DNA of 45,099 bases, from IMG/VR virus record IMGVR_UViG_3300029787_000095, positions 1 to 45,099 of that record. One strand, written 5' to 3'. How positions within the stretch are numbered: position 1 is the first letter of the stretch; each line of letters begins with the position of its first letter. This stretch comes from a virus. The notes beneath the pieces were generated by a model. That model worked only from the letters and a program-made list of their open reading frames with translations, was not told the DNA's origin and did not search any database. The position numbers and the translations under genes were made by a program. Positions 7,347-14,647 of this stretch are shown one piece after another.

Positions 7347-8054
7347 ATGGGTATTTTCTCTCGTAGCGAAACTGCCGACACCATCAACCGTTCTGATGAA
7401 AAATCGGAGTGGGCTCGCGCGCAGGAATATAGCAAAACTCTCGACGAAATGGCTCGCGAGGAAGATGTTAAGCTGCGCGAGCGCGTTCCGGACCTCACGC
7501 TCGAATACGAGGCTGAGCACGCCTCGCAAGTCGAAGGGTTCAACTACCGCTTCCAGCGGCACGGCGATTTTCTGACTGTCAGCCTAACCCGCGCGGCGAA
7601 TGACAGCGCATGGTACGGGCCCAAGCATGTCGAGACATTCAATCTCGGCAAGACGAATTCGATCCGCTTCACGGAAGGCAAGGCACCTGCTTATTTGGGC
7701 GGGTTCGGATGGATTGTTTTCACTGAGTATGAGACCGGAGGGACTGGTCAGAGTTCGGCCTCCCCGACAACTCCTCCGCGGGACGGAAAGCACGTTCTAA
7801 GGCCGGCCCGCCATCCCGGCGCACCAGGTGGCAGAGTGATGCTTTGCAAAGAGGAGGGGAAACCCCGTAATTTTATATCCATGGGAGGCGGGGTGAATTA
7901 CAGGACGACTGATTTCCCGATGCCTTCGGAAGATGATGCGATCCGCTTTGATGGTATCGGGCTTACGATTTATGCACCATTCGGTCTGGGCGAAAAGATG
8001 CACGCCGATCTTTTGGCTGAAATCGGACGCGGTTGGGAAGCATCCCATGACTGA
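7347..8054 (+). CDS. Hypothetical protein, possible moron
   Basis: 235 residues, ATG at 7347 with GGAG 12 bases upstream. I do not recognise a family. The first 70 residues are highly charged and helical (WARAQEYSKTLDEMAREEDV); the middle (RFQRHGDFLTVSLTRAANDS) looks like beta strands; the second half contains a Pro/Gly-rich linker. Codon choice is less GC-biased than in its neighbours (for example AAA, AAT and TTT codons). It lies between the minor head gene and two tiny genes, after a 97-bp gap holding a hairpin. These are typical signs of a moron acquired separately; the function is unknown. Confidence 0.65.
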   Translation: MGIFSRSETADTINRSDEKSEWARAQEYSKTLDEMAREEDVKLRERVPDLTLEYEAEHASQVEGFNYRFQRHGDFLTVSLTRAANDSAWYGPKHVETFNLGKTNSIRFTEGKAPAYLGGFGWIVFTEYETGGTGQSSASPTTPPRDGKHVLRPARHPGAPGGRVMLCKEEGKPRNFISMGGGVNYRTTDFPMPSEDDAIRFDGIGLTIYAPFGLGEKMHADLLAEIGRGWEASHD

Positions 8055-8340
8055 CATCATCGAACGCGCAGCGCGGGCAGTTGCCGCGATCGATTATCGC
8101 AGGGAAGTTCGTGACTGCGCTCGCCCGGCAGACCCGCCTGTATTCACGCCCGTGCCGTGGGATGACCTACCCGCGAAGGCGCAACTGGAAAGCATGGAAA
8201 AGGCCCGCGCCGTCCTCCGCGCGATCCGCGAGCCGACACCTTGGATGAAAAAGGCTGGAGCTGTCGACTTCGGAGGCCGCGACTGGATGCTCGAAGAGTT
8301 ATGGGCTGGGGTGATCGACGCCGCGCTGGGGGAAGAGTGA
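8047..8340 (+). CDS. Small phage hypothetical protein
   Basis: 97 residues, ATG 8047, overlapping the previous gene by 8 bp and the next by 1 bp. It has the layout of small accessory proteins common in phages of GC-rich proteobacteria: an N-terminal IIERAARAVAAID helix and a central EKARAVLRAIREPT segment. No catalytic motif is visible. Overlaps on both sides argue that it is translated as part of one transcript with the flanking genes. Confidence 0.65.
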   Translation: MTDIIERAARAVAAIDYRREVRDCARPADPPVFTPVPWDDLPAKAQLESMEKARAVLRAIREPTPWMKKAGAVDFGGRDWMLEELWAGVIDAALGEE

Positions 8341-8540
8341 TGGCCATGGACGCGGGCTTCTATTGGATACGCGCCAAGCGTCCGAATGCCGAATGGACCG
8401 TGGCAAGGTTTGACGGTGACGATAGCTTAGGCTGGACGTTCTTCAACAACCTACATCTTGCCGACACTGATGAACTGTTCGGCGATGGCGAAGATGGTAT
8501 GGGCTACGAGCTCGGCCCGCGAATCTCCGAACCAACCTAG
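8340..8540 (+). CDS. Small phage hypothetical protein (FYWIR-type)
   Basis: 66 residues, ATG 8340 overlapping the previous TGA. It contains FYWIRAKRPNAEWTVARFDG, a pattern repeatedly seen in short phage proteins of unknown function whose aromatic residues alternate in beta strands. It is acidic towards the C-terminus. Its stop codon shares its G with a GCGGCGGTAA element. Confidence 0.65.
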   Translation: MAMDAGFYWIRAKRPNAEWTVARFDGDDSLGWTFFNNLHLADTDELFGDGEDGMGYELGPRISEPT

Positions 8541-8549
8541 CGGCGGTAA
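8540..8549 (+). promoter_or_regulatory. Late-region element GCGGCGGTAA, copy 2 (before DUF2213 gene)
   Basis: Exact copy beginning on the last base of the upstream TAG, 31 nt before the ATG at 8581. It heads the protease-cement-capsid module. Confidence 0.65.
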
Positions 8550-8580
8550 ACGCCTCCCCTGCCCTGCCTATGCGTAGGGC

Positions 8581-9696
8581 ATGTTCTGTGCGGACCACCT
8601 TACGCTAGACGCTCCCCAGCGGACCCGTGATGGGTTCCTCAAAGTGCGCGCCCGAGCTGCTCGCACCGGGATCTACGATTACGCAGGCCACGAGGTCGAC
8701 CCGAACAACGAGCATGGCCTGCGCGACAAAGCCGTGGTCAAGGTCTATCGCCCCGGCGATCAGGTCTTCGACCGCGCCAGCCTAGCCAGCTTCGTCGGCA
8801 AGCCCATCACCGACAACCACCCGACCGACCCGGTAACGCGCGACAACTGGCGCGACCATGCGCGGGGCACGATCATGGGCGCGGTTCGCGATGGCGAATA
8901 CGTGGCCTTCGACCTGATGCTGACCGATGGCGCGACCATCGACGCCGTGGAAGCGGGCAAGCGCGAACTATCGAACGGGTACGCCACCGACCTCAAGTTC
9001 GAACCGGGCAACGCGCCCGATGGCACGGCCTATGACGCCGTGCAGACCTCGATCACCGGAAACCATATCGCGCTGGTCGACAGGGGCCGGGCCGGTTCCG
9101 AATGCCGAATCTCGGATCGCTTTGCGGTCTGCGATGCCAACCCCGCCCGCGTGGCGGAACTCACCGCAACCAAGGATGAACCCATGAAGAAGATCACGCT
9201 TGATGGTCTGCAGGTCGATTTGTCGGATGCTGACGCTGTCAGCGCGGCCTTCGACAAGCTGCAGGCAAAAGTCGCGACCGCCGACAAGGCCCTCGCCGAC
9301 GCCCAGACCGAACACGACAAGGCAATCGCGAAGCTCGACGCGAAGGTCGAAGAACTCGAAAGCAAGGTCGTCGACCAGGCCCAGATCGACGCGCTCGCCG
9401 ACGCCAAGGCCGACACCGTGGCCAAGGCCAAGGCTGTCTGCGGCGACAAGCTGCCCGACACTGCCGGCAAGACCGTGGGCGAAGTTCGCCGCATGGCTCT
9501 CGACGCCAAGGGCATCGACTGCACCGACAAGTCGGACGACTACATCGAGGCTCGCTTCGATGCGCTGACTGCGGATGCATCGGGCAAGGTCGAGCCGATC
9601 ACCCCGAAAACCACCACGAATGACGCAGCCAGCGACATTGTCGCCGCTCGCGCCGCTCGCAACGCCCGTCTCGCGACGGCTTACAAGGGAGCCTGA
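8581..9696 (+). CDS. DUF2213 prohead protease/scaffold-like protein
   Basis: 371 residues. Residues 1 to about 185 match DUF2213 (GIYDYAGHEVDP, then VGKPITDNHP, RELSNGYATDLKFEPG, NHIALVDRGRAG), a family placed just before capsid genes and thought to be a prohead protease analogue. Residues about 200-270 form a long charged coiled coil (AKVATADKALADAQTEHDKA and on), as expected for scaffolding, and the Lys/Ala-rich end resembles capsid-binding scaffold tails. An in-frame ATG at 9184 with a ribosome site would make the scaffold part separately. Protease activity is inferred from family and position. Confidence 0.85.
   Translation: MFCADHLTLDAPQRTRDGFLKVRARAARTGIYDYAGHEVDPNNEHGLRDKAVVKVYRPGDQVFDRASLASFVGKPITDNHPTDPVTRDNWRDHARGTIMGAVRDGEYVAFDLMLTDGATIDAVEAGKRELSNGYATDLKFEPGNAPDGTAYDAVQTSITGNHIALVDRGRAGSECRISDRFAVCDANPARVAELTATKDEPMKKITLDGLQVDLSDADAVSAAFDKLQAKVATADKALADAQTEHDKAIAKLDAKVEELESKVVDQAQIDALADAKADTVAKAKAVCGDKLPDTAGKTVGEVRRMALDAKGIDCTDKSDDYIEARFDALTADASGKVEPITPKTTTNDAASDIVAARAARNARLATAYKGA
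9184..9696 (+). CDS. Possible internally initiated scaffold protein (nested in DUF2213 gene)
   Basis: In-frame ATG at 9184 (reading MKKITLDGLQVDLSD), preceded by AAGGATG about 10 bases upstream. It would yield a 170-residue protein made only of the coiled-coil scaffold half. The arrangement parallels lambda C/Nu3, where a protease gene contains a separately translated scaffold. This is an inference from domain boundary and start signal. Confidence 0.4.
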   Translation: MKKITLDGLQVDLSDADAVSAAFDKLQAKVATADKALADAQTEHDKAIAKLDAKVEELESKVVDQAQIDALADAKADTVAKAKAVCGDKLPDTAGKTVGEVRRMALDAKGIDCTDKSDDYIEARFDALTADASGKVEPITPKTTTNDAASDIVAARAARNARLATAYKGA

Positions 9697-9699
9697 ACC

Positions 9700-10149
9700 A
9701 TGGCCGTTTTCCAGACCAATTTCAGCGATGACATCGCGGTTCCCTACGCGGGTTCGCCCGGCAACGGTGAGCTGTCGAATGACATTTCACTCCACCTCGA
9801 AGGCTCCACCGCCTGTGCTTTCGGCCGCCCGGTTTACCGCGGGACTGCTGACAAGGGCGCGACGCTGACTGTCTCGGCGAACCTGCGCGGTTTTGCCCTT
9901 CGTCAGCAGGGCCTCGTTGAAACCTCCGACCGGCCGGCAGACAGCTACGCCCCCGGAGACACGATGGCCGTGCGCGAACGCGGCACGATCTATGTCACCA
10001 CGGCAGTGACGGTAACTGATGGCCAGCAGGTCTATGTCACCGACGCTGGCGCCGTCACCAATGTTTCGACCGACAATACGGCTGCGACGGGCTGGTTCTT
10101 CGACCAGACCATCACCGCAGCCGGTCGCGTCATGATTGCTCGTCGATAA
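9700..10149 (+). CDS. Structural cement / decoration protein (Gp24-like)
   Basis: 149 residues, ATG 9700, three bases after the previous stop. It begins with FQTNFSDDIAVPYAGSPGN, has a Gly/Thr-rich beta-barrel core (AVRERGTIYVTTAVTVTDGQ, QVYVTDAGAVT) and ends with GRVMIARR, matching small head-stabilising cement proteins found directly upstream of DUF2184 capsid genes. It would sit on the outside of the capsid and lock capsomers. It has no Cys and the length is normal for the group. Confidence 0.8.
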   Translation: MAVFQTNFSDDIAVPYAGSPGNGELSNDISLHLEGSTACAFGRPVYRGTADKGATLTVSANLRGFALRQQGLVETSDRPADSYAPGDTMAVRERGTIYVTTAVTVTDGQQVYVTDAGAVTNVSTDNTAATGWFFDQTITAAGRVMIARR

Positions 10150-10161
10150 GGAGCCTGACCA

Positions 10162-11145
10162 ATGAGCGAACTTACCTTCTACGACAGTGTCGAGACCGCT
10201 CGCCGGGCCCTCGATGCGGAAAAGCCCGACCTCGCTTTCATCGACTCGCTTCGCGGCGTCGATCTGAGCGATGCCGATGCCACGCTGGCGTTCCTGCAGC
10301 CGCAGCTGCACCGCGTCGAGCAGGCCATCTACATGACCAAGTACCCGGAAGCGAACTACGCCGAGTTCATGCCGGTCGATACGCAGGGTGATGTATGGAC
10401 GCCGGGCAGCATCCACTTCTCGGGTGACATCACCGGCAAGCCGGAATGGTTCGACGTGGCGGCAGACGATATGCCCTACGCCGAATTCAGCCGTACTCAG
10501 TTCCTGCAGGAAAACCACATTCGCGCGATCGGTCTCCGCTGGACCCGTGCGGATCTCGAAAAAGGTCAGCGCCTCGGCGTCGACATGGTTTCGGGCAAGG
10601 TCGATGCGGCGAACAAGTCGGCTGAGCGCGACATTCACAAGATCGCCACGGTGGGCGACGGCGTGAAGTTCACGACCGGTTTCTTCAACAACCCGCTGGT
10701 GACTTCGGTCGCGGCCGGCGCCACTCTGGCGGCTTCCACACCGGACGAAGCGGTAACGATCGTCAACGCGGCTCTGACTTCGGTCGAGGTCAATACCGGC
10801 GAAACGATGCAGGCTGACACCCTCGCGCTGCCGACCGGTGTGTACAATGGCCTGGTCTCGCGCCGCATGACCGACACGAACATGACGGTTCTCCGCTATA
10901 TTCAGGAGAATTCGGTCGTGCCCAACCTGACGATCAAGAAGACCCGTCACCTGACGACGTCAATGATCGCTTACGCCAACACGCCTGAGGCGCATCGCTT
11001 CCACCTGCCCGGTGGCGGCCTGCAGCTCGGCCCGGATTGGCAGGTCGGTCACTATGTCTGGGCGCGCCCGGGCATCTACGCTACCGGCGGTTACGAATGC
11101 CGCCTGCCCAAGGCATTCACCAAGTACACGGGGGTTGCAGCGTAA
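10162..11145 (+). CDS. Major capsid protein (DUF2184 type)
   Basis: 327 residues with an AAGGAG ribosome site at 10148-10153. It belongs by pattern to the DUF2184 major capsid family: a long N-terminal helical arm, EANYAEFMPVDTQGDVW, then GLRWTRADLEKGQRLGVDM, a variable mid domain with TLALPTGVYNGL, and a C-terminal YECRLPKAFTKYTGV. HK97-fold capsid proteins of this type follow a cement gene in this same order. The stop TAA shares its last base with the ATG of the next gene. Confidence 0.9.
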   Translation: MSELTFYDSVETARRALDAEKPDLAFIDSLRGVDLSDADATLAFLQPQLHRVEQAIYMTKYPEANYAEFMPVDTQGDVWTPGSIHFSGDITGKPEWFDVAADDMPYAEFSRTQFLQENHIRAIGLRWTRADLEKGQRLGVDMVSGKVDAANKSAERDIHKIATVGDGVKFTTGFFNNPLVTSVAAGATLAASTPDEAVTIVNAALTSVEVNTGETMQADTLALPTGVYNGLVSRRMTDTNMTVLRYIQENSVVPNLTIKKTRHLTTSMIAYANTPEAHRFHLPGGGLQLGPDWQVGHYVWARPGIYATGGYECRLPKAFTKYTGVAA

Positions 11146-11444
11146 TGGCCACGTTCACCGTCAAGAACAACGCGCCCGGCGCGCGCGGCGTCGGTTCGGT
11201 TCTCATCGAGGCCGGTGCTACCAGTGAAGTCGAGTTGACCGATGAGGAAGCCAAGCTGCTTGGCGACTTCGAGGGTGTCGAAGTCATCGAAGGCAACGAG
11301 GACGACGGTTCGCTTTCGTCCATGAAGGTCGATGATCTCAAGGCGCTTGCCGAAGAAGAAGGCATCGACCTCGGCGATGCGACCAAGAAGGCCGACATCG
11401 TCTCGGCGATCGAACTGGCCCGCGAGGAAGCTGGCCAGCAGTAA
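11145..11444 (+). CDS. HeH/SAP-like small head protein
   Basis: 99 residues. The N-terminal half (ATFTVKNNAPGARGVGSVLI) is a beta domain. The C-terminal part (SSMKVDDLKALAEEEGIDLG, then KADIVSAIELA) is a helix-extended-helix motif of the HeH/SAP/Rho-N type that binds nucleic acid. Proteins of this kind follow capsid genes in many siphophages and may contact DNA in the head or at the neck. A strong terminator lies 26 bases after the stop. Confidence 0.75.
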   Translation: MATFTVKNNAPGARGVGSVLIEAGATSEVELTDEEAKLLGDFEGVEVIEGNEDDGSLSSMKVDDLKALAEEEGIDLGDATKKADIVSAIELAREEAGQQ

Positions 11445-11469
11445 TGAGCCCTGTCGGGTCTCAGGGGGC

Positions 11470-11501
11470 GGGCCGCTTCGCATAGCGCGGGGCGGCCCTT
11501 T
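11470..11501 (+). terminator. Terminator after the capsid module
   Basis: Stem GGGCCGC (11470-11476) with GCGGCCC (11492-11498), an inner CGC-ATA-GCG hairpin, then TTT. It is followed 6 bases later by a GCGGCGGTAA element, so one transcript seems to end where another may begin. Confidence 0.75.
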
Positions 11502-11506
11502 CCATT

Positions 11507-11516
11507 GCGGCGGTAA
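11507..11516 (+). promoter_or_regulatory. Late-region element GCGGCGGTAA, copy 3 (before DUF4054 connector)
   Basis: Exact copy directly downstream of a terminator and 32 nt before the ATG at 11549. Placement after a terminator favours a promoter role. Confidence 0.7.
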
Positions 11517-11548
11517 TTCCGCGCCGCGCATAGGAGCAAACCGAAGTC

Positions 11549-11920
11549 ATGGCATACACCGCGCCTACCCTCTCAGCTTTCCGCGCGCTCTACCCTGCGT
11601 TCGATGCCGTGGCCGATGCGACCGTGCAGGCATGGCTGGACAAGGGCGAGACCGAGACCGCGAACTGGCCTGATGCGAACCGCGACGACGGGATTATGCT
11701 TTTCACCGCGCACCGGCTGACGACGCAGGGGCTTGGTGCGGGCGCGATTCCGGCCGGTGTCACCAGTTTCAAATCTGGCACATTCTCGGCGACCGTTTCG
11801 GACGGCCTCGCAAGCAAGACCGGCTTCGCTGCGACCGGCTACGGCCGCGACTATATCGACCTCTCCAAGCGCATCTTCGGCGGGCCCCGTCTCGCATGGA
11901 CTCCCCCGACCCGTGTTTGA
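11549..11920 (+). CDS. Head-tail connector (DUF4054)
   Basis: 123 residues, ATG 11549 with TAGGAGC upstream. Residues 5-60 carry the DUF4054 pattern (LSAFRALYPAFDAVADATVQ, then MLFTAHRLTTQGLG), an all-helical adaptor that docks under the portal. The C-terminal part (ATGYGRDYIDLSKRIFGGPR) is typical of the family. It is the first gene of the connector module and overlaps the next by 8 bp. Confidence 0.85.
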   Translation: MAYTAPTLSAFRALYPAFDAVADATVQAWLDKGETETANWPDANRDDGIMLFTAHRLTTQGLGAGAIPAGVTSFKSGTFSATVSDGLASKTGFAATGYGRDYIDLSKRIFGGPRLAWTPPTRV

Positions 11921-12281
11921 CGCAGCCTTCGCCTCGATCGCCGCGGGCTTTGCCGAGCGCTTCGGTGCGCCGTTCGTTGACGCCGTAGCATGGTGGCCGG
12001 GTGAGCCGGTCAAGGACGCGGGCGGCTCGATCATTTCCCCCGGCACGCCAGTCCAGTATCCGTGCCGGGCACAATTCGACGTGCCCACGATCGCGATGCG
12101 GCAGGCCGAGGGCTTCACCGAGCAGGATGCGCGCATTCTTGTGCTCGATTTCAACGGCACGCTCGACGCCGATGCCGAGATCCGCGTCGCATCCGGCGAT
12201 AACGCTGGCCAGTGGCGCTTGCTGACCGTCACGCGCGATCCCGCCGGTGTCGGGTACGAATGCCGGGCGAGGCGCAAGTAG
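11913..12281 (+). CDS. Neck / head closure-like protein
   Basis: 122 residues from GTG 11913. It starts with a helix (FDAAFASIAAGFAERFGAPF), followed by beta strands with a recurring VLDFNGTLDADAEIRVASGD turn, compatible with a small beta-barrel stopper or head-tail joining protein. Position between the DUF4054 connector and the gp10-like protein is where the head-closure protein normally lies. The family is inferred from order and size more than from motif. Confidence 0.7.
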   Translation: MFDAAFASIAAGFAERFGAPFVDAVAWWPGEPVKDAGGSIISPGTPVQYPCRAQFDVPTIAMRQAEGFTEQDARILVLDFNGTLDADAEIRVASGDNAGQWRLLTVTRDPAGVGYECRARRK

Positions 12282-12692
12282 ATGGGCTTCAAGGGTCTCG
12301 ACAAGCATCTGCGCCGGTTGAAACGACTTCAAGGCCCCGAGGTCGAGCGCATGGCCGGTGCGGTCGTGTTCGAAGGTGCCGACACGATCCGCGCCGAGGC
12401 TTTCCGCATGGTGTCCGCAGGTTCGGTATCGGGCGCCGGCCACGTCGCATCGAAACCCGGCGAGGCCCCGAACCGCGACACGGGCGACCTGCAGGCCGGT
12501 TTCGAAACCGCGAAGACCGGACGCGTCTCGGCCGAGTTCCGTAGCAGGTCGGCGCACGCTAAACCGCTCGAGCTCGGGTCGTCCAAAATGGCGCCCCGCC
12601 CGCACATTCGCCCGGCCCGAGACAAGAAGGCGGCGGAAATTCGCGACCGCCTTGCCGAGCAGTTCAACACCCTCGTGAAGCGGTCAGGATAG
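12282..12692 (+). CDS. HK97 gp10-like tail completion protein
   Basis: 136 residues starting immediately after the previous stop. It has the clear HK97-gp10 signature: SKPGEAPNRDTGDLQAGF (residues about 55-72), then KPLELGSSKMAPRPHIRPA near the C-terminus. These proteins join the completed tail to the neck. The N-terminus is basic and helical, as in the family. Confidence 0.88.
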   Translation: MGFKGLDKHLRRLKRLQGPEVERMAGAVVFEGADTIRAEAFRMVSAGSVSGAGHVASKPGEAPNRDTGDLQAGFETAKTGRVSAEFRSRSAHAKPLELGSSKMAPRPHIRPARDKKAAEIRDRLAEQFNTLVKRSG

Positions 12693-12703
12693 GAGCAAAC
12701 CCC

Positions 12704-12913
12704 ATGACCACCATCGAACTCGACGCCCCGTGGACCTACCGCACGCCGGAAAAGACCATCAACTATCCGGCCGGCAAGCACGAGGTTTTCCAATACATCG
12801 CCGACCAGGCCGAGGCCGAGGGCGCTATCACGAAGAAGGAGGAAGCCGATGGCGACGCCGACAAGCCTGCAACGCCTCGCAAAGCGCGCTCTGCTGACAA
12901 GGGCAAAGGCTGA
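12704..12913 (+). CDS. Small charged protein between tail completion genes
   Basis: 69 residues with AGGAGC upstream (12692-12697). A short beta-like start (DAPWTYRTPEKTINYPAGKH) is followed by a highly charged tail rich in Lys, Glu and Asp. It overlaps the next gene by 65 bp in a different frame, so its tail is constrained by that gene. It resembles small neck-region proteins of similar phages; no specific function can be assigned. Confidence 0.65.
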   Translation: MTTIELDAPWTYRTPEKTINYPAGKHEVFQYIADQAEAEGAITKKEEADGDADKPATPRKARSADKGKG

Positions 12914-13286
12914 CACGGGGCTGACGGCCCTTGTTCCGGCCGCCTCTATCGCGCCAGACGGTACGCCGTCTTGGCCGTTCATCCTTATCGCAAGCCCGCG
13001 CACGCTGCGCCTTCGATCCGCCTGTGTCCGCGGAGCGACGGTATCGTTCGACGTTCACACGTTCGCCGGGCCGCGGGAGAGCGGCGGCGCGGTAGTCGAG
13101 ACCGGCGAGGATCACATCGCCCGCATCGGATCCGCGATCGAGACCGTGTTCGCCGACAACCGCCTGGTGCTGGCCGGCGGCGCGGTGTGCAAGATCGAGT
13201 TCTCCGACATGCAGCTGCTACCCGACGACGAGCCCGACCACTGGCACTGGATTTCGCAACTGAATTGCCGAGTGCTCGCGGAATAG
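12849..13286 (+). CDS. Tail completion / tail terminator protein (DUF3168)
   Basis: 145 residues, ATG 12849 within the preceding gene (AGGAGG ribosome site at 12837-12842). It follows the DUF3168 pattern: an N-terminal helix (SLQRLAKRALLTRAKADTGL), a strand-rich core with VSFDVHTFAGPRESGG, and a helix followed by a final strand (HWHWISQLNCRVLAE). The family forms the ring that ends tail tube growth. The order DUF4054, gp10, DUF3168, tail tube is standard. Confidence 0.82.
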   Translation: MATPTSLQRLAKRALLTRAKADTGLTALVPAASIAPDGTPSWPFILIASPRTLRLRSACVRGATVSFDVHTFAGPRESGGAVVETGEDHIARIGSAIETVFADNRLVLAGGAVCKIEFSDMQLLPDDEPDHWHWISQLNCRVLAE

Positions 13287-13298
13287 GTATAAGGCGGC

Positions 13299-13496
13299 GT
13301 GGACGTTCACCCGCCCAACCCCGCGCTCGACGTGTTCCTGATCCTGCTGTCGGAGCTTCACCGATCGGGCACGCTCGACGACGAAGGATTGGCGCGCGTG
13401 ATGGAAAAGCTCGAGCAGTCCGAATATCACGACATTGCCGACCGGGTGGCTGCGCTTCCGCTCATGAACCTGCTGGGTGAAATCAAGCGGCGGTAA
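13299..13496 (+). CDS. Small helical hypothetical protein
   Basis: 65 residues from GTG 13299. It is mainly helical (ALDVFLILLSELHRSG, then LARVMEKLEQSEYHDIADRV) and lies between the tail terminator and the tail tube. The last two codons and stop are formed by a GCGGCGGTAA element. It may be a small tail assembly helper; no family is recognised. Confidence 0.6.
   Translation: MDVHPPNPALDVFLILLSELHRSGTLDDEGLARVMEKLEQSEYHDIADRVAALPLMNLLGEIKRR
13487..13496 (+). promoter_or_regulatory. Late-region element GCGGCGGTAA, copy 4 (before tail tube)
   Basis: Exact copy that encodes the final Arg-Arg-stop of the upstream gene, 57 nt before the tail tube GTG at 13554. Confidence 0.6.
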
Positions 13497-13553
13497 ATCG
13501 GGCTGGCGAGCGGCCCTAGCGTCTCTGCGTGTAATTCAACGCGGAGAAGCCGA

Positions 13554-14000
13554 GTGAGTGTTCCGAACGAATCCGACTTTGCCCTCATCAAGATCGGTGA
13601 CGGCGAAGCAACCGAGACCTTCACCGCGATCTGCGGCATCGAAAACGTCTCGATCAACCGTACTGCCAATACGAACGACCGCTTCCGCCGCGACTGTGCG
13701 AAGCCGGGTGTTCCTGCCGTTCGCCGCTCGCGCACGACCGGCAAGCAGATGGACATCACCGGCACCGGCGGTGTGGACAAGGCCAGCATCGCGGATTTCG
13801 AAGCTGCTCTCGGCATCGTGGGCAACTATCAGATCGAGCTCTATCAGTACGACGGCACCGACACCGGCGATCTGATGGGCACCTTTGCCGGCGCCTTCAA
13901 TATGACCAGCGCCAACATGAGCCTCGACGCGAACGGCGACAGTTCGGGCGAAGTCACGCTTGCCAGCGATGGCACCTGGACGTGGACGGCCGAAGCCTGA
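13554..14000 (+). CDS. Major tail tube protein
   Basis: 148 residues from GTG 13554 (GGAG about 12 bases upstream). Pattern, size and position match tail tube proteins of GTA-like and lambda-like siphophages: an N-terminal strand pair, NRTANTNDRFRRDCAKPGVP (a loop typical of the group), TTGKQMDITGTGG, and a beta-rich C-terminus ending GTWTWTAEA. It would polymerise around the tape measure. It lies directly before the chaperone and tape measure genes. Confidence 0.83.
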   Translation: MSVPNESDFALIKIGDGEATETFTAICGIENVSINRTANTNDRFRRDCAKPGVPAVRRSRTTGKQMDITGTGGVDKASIADFEAALGIVGNYQIELYQYDGTDTGDLMGTFAGAFNMTSANMSLDANGDSSGEVTLASDGTWTWTAEA

Positions 14001-14029
14001 TGCGCGAAGGCTGGGGCGGCGATTAATCC

Positions 14030-14494
14030 ATGACCACCGAAGTCGTCACCGAGTTCGCGGACGGGACGTACCGCTTCTGGCTTCCCATGCGGCAGGTGAC
14101 GAGCTTCGAGCGCGATCACGGCTCGATCTTCGACTTCTGGGGCAAGCTCACCGATGCGATCGGCATCGATAAAGAAGGCGCGTTCCACTACATCGGCCCG
14201 AGCGGCCCGCCTGTCACCGCGCTGCGTGACTTCATCCGCCTCGCGCTGATCGGCGGCGACCAGTGCACGATCGATGGCGAAGAGGACGGCGTCGGCCCGA
14301 CCAAAGCCAAGCACCTGGTCGACGATTACTGCTACCCTGCCCGCCCACTTGCCGAGGCTGCGGCGCTGGCGTTCCAGATTGCGGACGCCGCGGTGCGGGG
14401 GGTGGACCTCAAGGCTGAAAAAAAAAGCGCCGCGGTGACGAGCGAGCCGAACCCTTCCGACGCGGAGCCGTCATCGCAAACTGCGGACAGCTAG
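14030..14494 (+). CDS. Tail assembly chaperone G (GTA_gp10-like), unshifted product
   Basis: 154 residues in frame 0. The N-terminal half matches the GTA gp10-type tail assembly chaperones (ADGTYRFWLPMRQVTSFERD, then AIGIDKEGAF and ALRDFIRLALIGG). The protein coats the tape measure while the tail tube grows. Near residue 131 the coding sequence runs through nine As, where a -1 shift would give the longer GT product. The frame-0 tail after that point (SAAVTSEPNPSDAEPSSQ) is low-complexity, as expected for a normal stop product. Confidence 0.82.
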   Translation: MTTEVVTEFADGTYRFWLPMRQVTSFERDHGSIFDFWGKLTDAIGIDKEGAFHYIGPSGPPVTALRDFIRLALIGGDQCTIDGEEDGVGPTKAKHLVDDYCYPARPLAEAAALAFQIADAAVRGVDLKAEKKSAAVTSEPNPSDAEPSSQTADS

Positions 14495-14637
14495 GCATCG
14501 ACTGGCGCTCGGTCGACATGGCCGAATATCTCGAAGCGCTCGAAGCGCACTCCGAGGCGCACAATCCCGATTCCGACAAGAAAAAGCAGGCGTCGCCTGG
14601 CCTCATGCGCTTTGTGAAGGCGCACCGGGAGGGTTAG
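14030..14637 (+). CDS. Tail assembly chaperone GT fusion made by -1 frameshift
   Basis: Predicted 202-residue product: 132 frame-0 residues up to the AAA AAA codons (14420-14425), then the -1 frame from 14425 to the TAG at 14635-14637 (70 residues). The -1 frame is open from just after TGA 14416-14418 to 14637 and encodes a plausible T domain (LGIDWRSVDMAEYLEALEAH, then MRFVKAHREG). That domain has no other start site with a good ribosome signal. The order and logic match lambda G/GT. The shift itself is inferred. Confidence 0.75.
14418..14426 (+). promoter_or_regulatory. Programmed -1 frameshift site (A9)
   Basis: Nine As read in frame 0 as GAA AAA AAA AGC; the heptamer A-AAA-AAA allows both tRNAs to re-pair after slipping back one base. 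GC-rich sequence follows and could form a stimulating structure. Confidence 0.75.
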
Positions 14638-14647
14638 CGCATCGCGG

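Noticed and set aside
9787-10950. 387-residue minus-strand frame over the cement and capsid genes
   Set aside because: Shadow of two well-supported head genes; composition is Arg/Asp/His-rich as expected for antisense reading.
14418-14426. A9 run as an assembly error that splits a single gene
   Set aside because: Both the short frame-0 end and the -1 extension fit the known chaperone pair, and position matches programmed frameshifting.
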